Assembly: GCA_005884855.1 (NCBI GenBank)
Contig: VAZS01000098.1
Coordinates: 1-5,852, forward strand
Direction of reading: 5' to 3'
Length of the DNA stretch: 5,852 nt
Origin: Alphaproteobacteria bacterium
Lineage (GTDB): Bacteria > Pseudomonadota > Alphaproteobacteria > Rhizobiales > Xanthobacteraceae
Part shown: positions 1 to 5,852 of the stretch, piece after piece
How the letters are laid out: each line of letters opens with the position of its first letter
Numbering within the stretch: the stretch's first letter is position 1
Made by a program: the position numbers and the translations under genes
Notes under the pieces: model-generated
What the model was told of the DNA's origin: nothing
What the model saw: only the letters and a program-made list of their open reading frames with translations
The model's database searches: none

Positions 1-609
1 TGGATCGCCGGAAGGGTGGTTATGCACCAGGATGATAGCGGTTGCCGATAGTTCCAGCGCCCGCTTGATCACCTCGCGCGGATAGACGGGTGTGTGATCG
101 ACGGTGCCTGTCTGCTGCACCTCGTCCGCGATCAGCTGGTTGCGTTTATCCAAAAACAGGATCCGGAACTGCTCCTTGTCGGCGAATGCCATGCTGGTGC
201 GGCAATAGTCGATCACGTCCGACCATGATGATAGCGCGGTGCGCTGGTTCAGTTCGCCTTTGGCGATGCGGTGCGCGGCCGCGCCGATCAACTTGAGTTG
301 GGTGATGGTGACCTCACCCACGCCTTTGAGCTCGCGAAGGCGCGCTTCCGGCGCATGAATCACCTCGGCGAACGACCCGAATTTCTTGATCAGCAATTTG
401 GCCAGTGGCTTGACGTCGCCGCGCGGCTTGGCGGTGAACAGCACCATCTCCAGCAGCTCGTAGTCGCTCAATGCGCCAGGTCCGGCGCCGTGGAAGCGAT
501 CGCGCAACCGCGTCCGATGGCCGTGATAATGCGGCATCTCTTCACTGGACTGATCGCTGGAATCGGAGGGCATCGGCGGTAGCACCGTTCGGGGAAACGA
601 GCTAACCAT
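1..609 (-). CDS. radC: RadC family JAB/MPN-domain protein, partial (C-terminus beyond the left edge)
   Basis: Reading the minus strand from the ATG at 609-607 gives 203 uninterrupted residues to the window edge. Residues about 30-120 match the helical N-terminal part of RadC, with a helix-hairpin-helix-like segment (LKGVGEV, 94-100). Residues about 121-203 are the start of the JAB/MPN metalloprotease-like domain, with a candidate catalytic acid in the ADEVQQTGT stretch (161-169) and the metal-binding motif HNHPSGDP at 196-203. RadC proteins are usually about 220-250 residues, so roughly 20-45 residues, including the rest of the HxHPxGDPxPSxxD signature, are missing at the edge. The family was named for DNA repair, but that role is doubtful and its biochemical function is not established. 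The start is uncertain because no good ribosome-binding site precedes 609; Met13 and Met25 are alternatives. The gene follows map in the same direction after 62 bp, so cotranscription is likely. Confidence 0.93.
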   Translation of the reverse strand, partial: MVSSFPRTVLPPMPSDSSDQSSEEMPHYHGHRTRLRDRFHGAGPGALSDYELLEMVLFTAKPRGDVKPLAKLLIKKFGSFAEVIHAPEARLRELKGVGEVTITQLKLIGAAAHRIAKGELNQRTALSSWSDVIDYCRTSMAFADKEQFRILFLDKRNQLIADEVQQTGTVDHTPVYPREVIKRALELSATAIILVHNHPSGDP

Positions 610-662
610 GCCGTGTCGAGCAGGTTTTGCAACCTTCAATTGTAATATCGACGATCTAGTCA

Positions 663-698
663 GCCGAAAAACTATGCAGGCGACGGCGGCTTTTCGGC
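663..698 (-). repeat. 8-bp inverted repeat (possible mRNA hairpin) spanning the map stop codon
   Basis: GCCGAAAA at 663-670 is perfectly complementary to TTTTCGGC at 691-698, with a 20-nt loop that contains the map stop codon (672-674). In the map transcript this could fold into an 8-bp stem. No U-run follows the stem in the direction of map transcription, so it is not a standard intrinsic terminator. It could be an RNA-stabilising or attenuating hairpin between map and radC, or chance. The upstream arm encodes Ala-Glu-Lys of Map, so part of it is under coding constraint. Confidence 0.35.
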
Positions 699-1496
699 AT
701 GGCGCTGCGACAGCGTGAAGATCTCGAACCCGGTCGCTGTCACGCCCACCGAATGCTCGAATTGCGCCGACAGCGAACGGTCGCGGGTCACCGCCGTCCA
801 GCCGTCGGACAAAATCTTCACATGCGGCTTGCCGAGGTTGATCATGGGTTCGATGGTGAAGAACATGCCGGGCTTCAGCACCACGCCTTCGCCGGGCCGC
901 CCGATATGGATGATGTTCGGCTCGTCGTGGAACAGACGTCCCAGTCCATGACCGCAGAAGTCGCGCACCACGCTCATACCCTGCGGCTCCACCAGGCTCT
1001 GAATGGCATGACCGATGTCGCCGGTGGTGGCGCCGGGTTTCACCGCGGCGATGCCGCGCATCATCGCCTCGTAGGTCACCTCGATCAGCCGTTCGGCCTT
1101 GCGGGCGATCGGGCCGACTGCGTACATCCGGCTGGAATCGCCATACCAGCCCTCGACGATGAAGGTCACATCGATGTTGACGATGTCGCCTTCCTTCAGC
1201 AACCGATCCCCGGGCATGCCGTGGCAGACCACATGGTTGATCGAGGTGCAGGTCGAATAGCGATAGCCGCGATACATCAGGGTCGCCGGGTAGGCGCCGT
1301 GACTAAAGCCGAAATTGCGCACGAAATCGTCAATCCGCGACGTCGGGACTCCCGGCTTGACGATATCGGTGAGTTCATCGAGGCACTTTGCGACCAGCGC
1401 GCCAGCCTTGCGCATGCCGGCGAAGCCGCTTGGCCCATGCAGCTTGATCTGCCCGGTTTTGCGCAGGGAGGTGTCTGTTGCTTCGATGTAGCTCAT
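672..1496 (-). CDS. map: Type I methionine aminopeptidase
   Basis: This cytosolic metalloenzyme removes the initiator methionine from nascent proteins after deformylation. The 274-residue length fits bacterial type I enzymes (E. coli 264). All five ligands of the dinuclear metal site are visible by alignment with E. coli Map: Asp109 (NIDVT), Asp120 (GDSSR), His183 (GHGLG), Glu216 (FTIEPM) and Glu247 (FEHSV). The substrate-contacting histidines correspond to His92 (VCHGMP) and His190 (LFHDEP). No N-terminal zinc-finger extension is present, and the last 10 or so residues (HAEKPPSPA) look disordered. The ATG at 1496-1494 gives the expected short leader before the pita-bread fold; the upstream ribosome-binding site is weak. 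It lies downstream of the MscS-like channel gene (141-bp gap) and upstream of radC (62-bp gap), all on the minus strand. A candidate promoter sits in the 141-bp gap. Confidence 0.98.
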   Translation of the reverse strand: MSYIEATDTSLRKTGQIKLHGPSGFAGMRKAGALVAKCLDELTDIVKPGVPTSRIDDFVRNFGFSHGAYPATLMYRGYRYSTCTSINHVVCHGMPGDRLLKEGDIVNIDVTFIVEGWYGDSSRMYAVGPIARKAERLIEVTYEAMMRGIAAVKPGATTGDIGHAIQSLVEPQGMSVVRDFCGHGLGRLFHDEPNIIHIGRPGEGVVLKPGMFFTIEPMINLGKPHVKILSDGWTAVTRDRSLSAQFEHSVGVTATGFEIFTLSQRHAEKPPSPA

Positions 1497-1540
1497 GCCT
1501 GATTCGTATCTTCGCCGGGCGCAAGGGGGATGATTTGCCC

Positions 1541-1569
1541 AATTTAATGATTGGCCCTGTGACTAGCAA
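1541..1569 (-). promoter_or_regulatory. Candidate sigma-70-type promoter for map-radC
   Basis: On the minus strand, TTGCTA (1569-1564) and TAAATT (1546-1541) are separated by exactly 17 bp; each matches the consensus at 4 of 6 positions. Transcription would start near 1534, giving a leader of about 38 nt before the map ATG at 1496. An 8-bp palindrome, CGAGCTCG (1572-1579), lies just upstream of the -35 box. This is a visual match only. It would make map-radC independent of the upstream channel gene. Confidence 0.3.
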
Positions 1570-1637
1570 GCCGAGCTCGCGTCAGCCCCTGGTTTGCCTT
1601 ACCGAAACCGAAAACTTGGCATTAGCAAGGCGCTGCA

Positions 1638-2948
1638 TCACTTTGAGACCTCCACCGTGGTCTCCACAGGCAGCGCTCCGCCGCGAACCCGGATTTCGCG
1701 TATCGGGTAGGGCACCTGGATGCCCTCGCGCTTGAAGGCGTCCCACAGCGACAGCATCACCTCGCTCTTGACGTTGTCCATGCCGTCGGGATCGGCGATC
1801 CAGAAGGTAAGCGAGAATTTCATCCCGGCCTCGGCGAACTCGGTTAGGATGCAGTTCGGCGGCTTGCCTTTGAGGGCGCGTTTAGCCCCCGCTGCCACGT
1901 CGATAGCGAGCTTGCAGACCAGGCGCGGATCGGCATCGTAGTTGGTGCCGAAGTTGACCTTCACCAGGGTGTTCCTGTCGGTGTAGGTCCAGTTCGTGAC
2001 CTTTTGCGTCACCAGATCCTCGTTCGGAATCAAAAATTCACGGCCGTCGCCGGCCGCCACTGAAATATAGCGCGTCTTCATCGCGCTGATGCGCCCGGAG
2101 CTGTCGCCGATGGTGACGAGATCGCCGGGTTTCACAGACTTGTCGGCCAAAAGAATGATGCCGCTGATGAAATTGGCGACGATTTTTTGCAGGCCGAAGC
2201 CGATGCCGACGCCGGCGGCCCCAGAGAAGATCGCCAGCGCCGAGAGGTTGATCCCAACCGCGCTCAAGGCGACCGCAACCGCAAAGATCATCAGCGCAAG
2301 CCGGATCATCTTGATCAACAGCACCTGGATCGAGGGCGTAAGATCGGCGGATTGCGTGATGCGGCTTTCCACGAAGTTGGAGAGGATGTTGGTCAACCAC
2401 AGCGCCACAATCAGCAGTACGCCGAGTTTGATCAGCAGCAGGGGCGTAAGCCTCAGGCCGCCAAGCACGATCGACACCGAGTCCAGCGCGTCGATGGTCG
2501 GTCCGAGCTGACCGAGGATGCTTAGCGCCGCTACCAGCCACGCGGAGACCGAGACCAGCCGGACAAACAACGGGTTTCGTATGACCGAGGTAAAGAGGCG
2601 GATGATCAGCCACGCGAACGCCAGGTTGGCGGCGACGCTCAGCAGATAACTGCGGCTCGGCCAAGTCGAGGCCAGCATCACCACGCGCGCCAGCACTATC
2701 AGTGGCGCGAACGCCGCTGTCGGCGCGCTGCCGACCAGTACGCGGATAAACAGCCGAAGCGGCGCCGGCCAGCCCATCGCGAATGAGGTCATGTCGGTTC
2801 GGGAACGAATCACGGCTGCCGCGGCGAGCGCGATCCCGGCGGCGGTCAGGATCAGCCCCAATTGCAGATAAAGCCAAGGCGATGTGACCTCCGCGCCGAT
2901 TGAGCGGGCGGCGGTGTGCAGGGAATCGATGATCTCGTGCAAGCCCAT
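1638..2948 (-). CDS. MscS-superfamily mechanosensitive ion channel (MscK-like pore and beta domain)
   Basis: This is an inner-membrane channel that should open under membrane tension and release solutes during hypo-osmotic shock. Of its 436 residues, about 27-231 hold around five or six hydrophobic segments (near 27-47, 64-93, 101-121, 128-148, 167-192, 208-231), more than the three helices of E. coli MscS (286 residues). The pore helix is residues 233-268, with the Gly/Ala-rich GAAGVGIGFGLQ at 243-254 and NFISG at 259-263. The beta domain follows (about 269-322), with VKPGD (272-276) and the IPNEDLVT motif (307-314), then NWTYTD, and the alpha/beta cytoplasmic domain to about 425. Recalled MscK has a similar GFGLQ pore motif and a PN..VT..L.NW stretch, so it resembles MscK's channel core without the large periplasmic region. 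The Gly113 kink of E. coli MscS is Lys255 here. The start at 2948 has only a weak GGGA upstream. It is divergent from the K+/H+ antiporter gene, which fits an ion-homeostasis role. Confidence 0.95.
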   Translation of the reverse strand: MGLHEIIDSLHTAARSIGAEVTSPWLYLQLGLILTAAGIALAAAAVIRSRTDMTSFAMGWPAPLRLFIRVLVGSAPTAAFAPLIVLARVVMLASTWPSRSYLLSVAANLAFAWLIIRLFTSVIRNPLFVRLVSVSAWLVAALSILGQLGPTIDALDSVSIVLGGLRLTPLLLIKLGVLLIVALWLTNILSNFVESRITQSADLTPSIQVLLIKMIRLALMIFAVAVALSAVGINLSALAIFSGAAGVGIGFGLQKIVANFISGIILLADKSVKPGDLVTIGDSSGRISAMKTRYISVAAGDGREFLIPNEDLVTQKVTNWTYTDRNTLVKVNFGTNYDADPRLVCKLAIDVAAGAKRALKGKPPNCILTEFAEAGMKFSLTFWIADPDGMDNVKSEVMLSLWDAFKREGIQVPYPIREIRVRGGALPVETTVEVSK

Positions 2949-3167
2949 CTCAAAATCCCATGTTAATGCAGGTCATCAACTGGCATCGATTCGAATCTTA
3001 CCGCAGATTCTCATAACCGGGGTTCGGGCGCCATCGCTTCGACGCGGCCGAACAAAAACCGCCGGATAAACGGGCACATTGTCGCCAGCAGCAGAAACGG
3101 GTTGGCGTCGAGCCATGGCGACGATAAGGATGCAATCGCAAGCATTTGGGGTGGACTGCAAAGACAA
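2949..3167. promoter_or_regulatory. Divergent intergenic region between the MscS-like channel gene and cvrA
   Basis: These 219 bp separate the start codons of two divergent genes and must hold promoters for both. I could not find a convincing paired -35/-10 set on either strand; the best hexamers (TAAGAT on the minus strand at 3000-2995, CATAAC on the plus strand at 3012-3017) lack a good partner. The region contains a perfect palindrome at 2988-2997 and a repeat of AGATTC at 3005-3010, which matches half of that palindrome on the complementary strand. No small gene is supported here. If the antiporter really starts at a TTG at 3102, the region is only 153 bp. Confidence 0.5.
2988..2997. repeat. 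Perfect 10-bp palindrome GATTCGAATC in the divergent promoter region
   Basis: GATTCGAATC is fully self-complementary and lies 40 bp upstream of the channel start codon and 171 bp upstream of the antiporter ATG. Palindromes of this size in divergent promoter regions can be operators for dimeric regulators, but a 10-bp palindrome also occurs by chance. No regulator gene is present in the window. Confidence 0.25.
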
Positions 3168-4961
3168 ATGGCTTCACTCGATCAGGTCAGCATAGTCATT
3201 CTTTTGGGCGCCGCTCTGGTGATGGCAGGCATCCTCTCGAGCCTGTTGGCGCTGCGCTTCGGCGCGCCGCTGCTCCTGGTGTTTCTCGCTATTGGCATGC
3301 TGGCCGGCGATTCAGGCCCCGGCCAGATCGGGTTCGACGACGTGCGCAGCACCTATCTGGTGGGCTCGGTGGCGCTGGCGCTGATCTTGTTCGATGGCGG
3401 GTTGCGTACCCGGTTTCAGAGCATCCGCGCGGTGCTGGCGCCGTCGATGGCGCTCGCCACTATCGGGGTGTTGCTGACCGCGATGATTACGGCGCCAGTC
3501 GCCAGATGGGTGCTCGATCTGAGCTGGACCGAGGCCCTGCTGGTGGGTGCCGTGGTGGCATCGACCGACGCGGCGGCGGTATTTCTGCTGGTGCATACTC
3601 AGGGCCTGCGGCTGCGCCCCCGGGTCGGCGCAACGCTCGAAGCCGAATCCGGCACCAACGATCCGTTCGCGGTATTTCTCACGCTGATGCTGGTCGAACT
3701 GATTTCGGTCGGCGAAAGCTCGGCTTGGCATGTTGCGCTGGAATTCACCCGCGAGGCCGTGTTCGGCGCCATCGTCGGCATGATCGGCGGCCGCATCGTC
3801 GTGCTGGCGCTTAATCGCGTCGCGCTTCCACAGGGATTGCACGCCCCGTTTGTCACGACCGCGGCACTTGTGATTTTCGGCGCCGCCCAGATCGCGCATG
3901 CCTCGGGATTCCTGGCGGTGTATCTCGCGGGCATCATGATCGGCAACCGACCGACCCGCGCGCACAATTCAGTGGTGACGTTTCTCGACGCGGCGACCTG
4001 GCTCGCTCAGATAGTCATGTTCGTGCTGCTCGGGCTGTTGGTATCGCCGCAACGGCTGGTCGTCAGCGTGGTTCCGGCGGTGATCGTCGCACTGGTGCTG
4101 ATGCTGGTGGCGCGGCCGGTCGCGGTGTTTCTTTGTCTTGCGCCGTTTCGCTTCAACTGGCGGGAGAAGAGTTTCATTGCCTGGACCGGACTGCGCGGTG
4201 CGGTCGCGATCTTCCTGGCCTCGATCCCCATGCTGGTCGGACTGTCAAAAGCCTCCTTGTATTTTGATGTGGCGTTTGTGGTGGTCATCATCTCGCTGCT
4301 GCTGCAGGGCTGGACCCTGGCGGCGGCCGCGCGACGGCTGCATGTGGCGTTGCCGCGCGCCGATCGCGGTCCGCGGCGCGTCGAGCTCGATCTGCCTGGT
4401 CAGCTAGAGCAGCAACTGGTCGGCTATTCGGTTCGCCCGAAAAGCCTGTATTCCCGGCGCGGCCTCATTCCGTCCTGGTCGAAGCCGACGCTGGTGATCC
4501 GCGACCAGCGCATCCTTTCGCCCGCCGAGGCTGATCCTGTTGTCCCTGGGGATTACATCTATCTGCTGGCGCCGCCGGAAAAGGCCGAAGCGTTGGATCG
4601 CTTCTTTGTCGATATGCCGCCGGGCTCGGCCCCCGATCCGCATCTGCTCGGGGATTTCGTCGTCTCCGGCGAGCGCACGCTCGGCGAACTGGCCCTCATT
4701 TACGGCGTTCCCGTGGATGAAGAAGATGCAAAACTGACACTCGCCGATTATTTCGACGTTCATCTTGACCATGCGCCAAACGAAGGCGCGACACTCGATC
4801 TCGACTCCATCGTTCTGGTGGCGCGCAGCATCAGCGGCGGAAGGGTCAACGTGATCGGGCTTCGGCTGCCCGAAGACGAAGAGGGGGCGGCACCCTTGAC
4901 GCGATTGGGCGCGTGGAGGCGCAAGCTGTCCGAGTTCTGGTCATCGGTGGCGGGAATTTAA
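3168..4961 (+). CDS. cvrA: Potassium/proton antiporter, CPA1 family, CvrA/NhaP2 type
   Basis: This inner-membrane exchanger is expected to expel K+ (possibly also Na+) in exchange for H+, supporting volume and pH control. Numbered from the ATG at 3168 (597 residues; E. coli CvrA 578), the transporter domain is about residues 5-390 with roughly 12-13 membrane helices. It contains FDGGLRT (75-81), STDAAAVF (132-139), the ESGTNDP signature with the Asn164-Asp165 pair expected to be the ion-binding and transport site, and GLRGAV (341-346). A TrkA-C/RCK_C-type cytosolic domain follows (about 403-483, ending PGDYIYLLAPPEKAEAL), then a CorC/HlyC-type domain (about 493-568, GDFVVSG to GLRLPEDEE). This order is that of E. 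coli CvrA. The frame is open from a TTG at 3102, but the ATG at 3168 aligns with the recalled CvrA N-terminus; the only purine-rich match, GGGGTGG at 3148-3154, is rather distant (13 nt). It is divergent from the channel gene and convergent with the TRAP permease, 35 bp between stops. Confidence 0.95.
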   Translation: MASLDQVSIVILLGAALVMAGILSSLLALRFGAPLLLVFLAIGMLAGDSGPGQIGFDDVRSTYLVGSVALALILFDGGLRTRFQSIRAVLAPSMALATIGVLLTAMITAPVARWVLDLSWTEALLVGAVVASTDAAAVFLLVHTQGLRLRPRVGATLEAESGTNDPFAVFLTLMLVELISVGESSAWHVALEFTREAVFGAIVGMIGGRIVVLALNRVALPQGLHAPFVTTAALVIFGAAQIAHASGFLAVYLAGIMIGNRPTRAHNSVVTFLDAATWLAQIVMFVLLGLLVSPQRLVVSVVPAVIVALVLMLVARPVAVFLCLAPFRFNWREKSFIAWTGLRGAVAIFLASIPMLVGLSKASLYFDVAFVVVIISLLLQGWTLAAAARRLHVALPRADRGPRRVELDLPGQLEQQLVGYSVRPKSLYSRRGLIPSWSKPTLVIRDQRILSPAEADPVVPGDYIYLLAPPEKAEALDRFFVDMPPGSAPDPHLLGDFVVSGERTLGELALIYGVPVDEEDAKLTLADYFDVHLDHAPNEGATLDLDSIVLVARSISGGRVNVIGLRLPEDEEGAAPLTRLGAWRRKLSEFWSSVAGI

Positions 4962-4996
4962 GGCTTGGCTGCAGCCCCTGGACTCTCGCGGGCGCC

Positions 4997-5852
4997 TCAC
5001 CTGATCAGTCCGGCCAGCCTCGGCAGCGTCAGGCTGATCTCCGGGATGCAAATGATGATCAAGAGCCCGGCAAACAGCGCCAGCATGTAGGGCGTGTAGG
5101 TGCGGAAGTGCTCCCCAACCCCGAGCTTTGCAAAACGCAGCGCCATTAATAGCCCAACGCCCATCGGCGGCAGGAACAGCCCGATACCGACCGCCGCGGT
5201 CTGCACGATGTTGAAGTGGATCGGGTCGATGCCCATCGCCTCGGCAATTGGAAACACCACGGGGATAAGCACGACCGCTGCCGGCAAGCCTTCCAGCAGC
5301 ATGCCGAACAGGCAACTCATGACAGCGGTCCCGATCAGGAACAGCCAAGGGTGCATTTTGAGCGGCCCGAGCATCTGGCCAAGCAACTGCGGCACGCCAC
5401 TTACGCCCATCAAATACTGATAAACAGACGCGACCGCGAGCAGGAAAACCACCGCTGCGGTGAGGATCGCGCTGTCATAGGCGATCTTGCCCATCTCGGT
5501 CCACGAGACATTGCGGTAATAGAGCCTGGCCGCCAAAAATGCGTAACCGGCGACTACGGCGCCAGCTTCGGTGGCGGTGATGATGCCCAAAATGAATCCA
5601 CCAAGTATCACGAACGGCACCACCATCGGCACCGCAGCGTGCAGCGCTGCATGTCCGAGCCGTTTGAGGCTGGGCCTGGTGTCGACCGGCCAGTCGTTCT
5701 GCCGCGCGCGGATGTAGACCACCGCCATCAGGCACAGCATGATGACCATGGCCGGAACGAAGCCTGCGACGAACAGCGCTACCGCTGAGGTGTTGGTAAC
5801 CTGCGCGATCACGATCATGAAGATCGCGGGCGGGACCAGCATGCCCATCGCG
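4997..5852 (-). CDS. dctM: TRAP transporter large permease subunit (DctM), partial (N-terminus beyond the right edge)
   Basis: This is the large membrane subunit of a tripartite ATP-independent periplasmic transporter, which imports organic acids and related solutes using an ion gradient. The frame is open from the window edge to the TGA at 4999-4997, giving 284 residues; full DctM proteins are about 425-440, so roughly the first 140-150 residues are missing. The Met at 5848 is internal. Counting from that Met, visible family motifs are LVPPAIF (4-10), the SAVALFVAGFVPA segment (21-33), GIITATEAGA (88-97), LEGLPAAVVLIPVVFP (185-200), GIDPIHFNIV (206-215) and GLFLPPMGVGLL (223-234). The rest is hydrophobic helices joined by short loops. 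The substrate cannot be assigned because the binding protein (DctP) and small permease (DctQ) are not in the window; they are expected upstream, past 5852. It converges on the antiporter gene with 35 bp between stop codons and no clear terminator. Confidence 0.95.
   Translation of the reverse strand, partial: AMGMLVPPAIFMIVIAQVTNTSAVALFVAGFVPAMVIMLCLMAVVYIRARQNDWPVDTRPSLKRLGHAALHAAVPMVVPFVILGGFILGIITATEAGAVVAGYAFLAARLYYRNVSWTEMGKIAYDSAILTAAVVFLLAVASVYQYLMGVSGVPQLLGQMLGPLKMHPWLFLIGTAVMSCLFGMLLEGLPAAVVLIPVVFPIAEAMGIDPIHFNIVQTAAVGIGLFLPPMGVGLLMALRFAKLGVGEHFRTYTPYMLALFAGLLIIICIPEISLTLPRLAGLIR

Noticed and set aside
699..1502. 267-codon plus-strand open frame opposite map
   Set aside because: Its translation is rich in His, Arg, Ala and Gly with no recognisable motif, and it lies wholly opposite a complete, motif-perfect Map. 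Long antisense frames are expected in GC-rich coding DNA.
1596..1631. Possible terminator after the MscS-like gene (GCCTT and AAGGC arms)
   Set aside because: The stem is only 5 bp with a loop of about 26 nt, and no U-tract follows in the direction of transcription.
2038..2877. 279-codon minus-strand open frame in another register within the MscS-like gene
   Set aside because: The Arg/Gly-rich low-complexity translation is typical of an out-of-frame reading of GC-rich membrane-protein DNA; the MscS-like frame has clear family motifs.
3102..3130. Possible promoter TTGGCG - 17 bp - TAAGGA upstream of cvrA
   Set aside because: The spacing is right but the -10 hexamer matches the consensus at only 2 of 6 positions.
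3312..3965. 217-codon minus-strand open frame opposite the antiporter gene
   Set aside because: It is rich in Arg, His and Gln, has no motif and no plausible start context, and lies within the strongly supported transporter domain on the other strand.
4962..4996. Possible bidirectional terminator between the convergent cvrA and dctM stops
   Set aside because: The palindrome GGCTGCAGCC (4967-4976) gives only a 3-4 bp stem and no T-run follows on either strand, so an intrinsic terminator is not supported.
5216..5788. 190-codon plus-strand open frame opposite dctM
   Set aside because: Its composition (His, Arg, Asp, Gln) is that of the complement of a hydrophobic membrane protein; dctM on the minus strand explains the region.

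Overview
The window looks like ordinary chromosomal DNA from a GC-rich alphaproteobacterium, probably of the Bradyrhizobium/Rhodopseudomonas/Afipia type (Rhizobiales). This rests on the high G+C, the strong G/C preference at third codon positions, and the general look of the RadC, Map, CvrA and TRAP proteins. The lineage is an inference from sequence style and not from a search. No IS element, integrase, tRNA, rRNA, CRISPR array or phage gene was seen.

Layout from left to right. (1) Positions 1-609, minus strand: the N-terminal 203 residues of a RadC-family JAB/MPN protein, cut by the left edge just after its HNHPSGDP metal-site motif. (2) 672-1496, minus: a complete type I methionine aminopeptidase (map) with all metal ligands. 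(3) 1638-2948, minus: a complete 436-residue MscS-superfamily mechanosensitive channel whose pore and beta domain resemble MscK more than E. coli MscS. (4) 2949-3167: a 219-bp divergent intergenic region containing a perfect 10-bp palindrome. (5) 3168-4961, plus: a complete CPA1 K+/H+ antiporter of the CvrA/NhaP2 type, with a C-terminal TrkA-C (RCK_C) domain and a CorC/HlyC-type domain. (6) 4997-5852, minus: the C-terminal two thirds of a TRAP transporter large permease (DctM), convergent with the antiporter and cut by the right edge.

Functionally, the centre of the window is a divergent pair for ion and osmotic homeostasis: a K+ efflux antiporter next to a tension-gated efflux channel. The channel, map and radC lie in one direction and could be partly cotranscribed. 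However, the 141-bp gap before map holds a plausible promoter, so map-radC may be a separate unit. The TRAP permease belongs to another operon, whose dctP and dctQ partners should lie beyond the right edge.

No undescribed system is evident. The points worth a second look are modest: the channel-antiporter pairing and its shared upstream region, the non-canonical pore residues of the channel, an inverted repeat spanning the map stop codon, and the start site of the antiporter.
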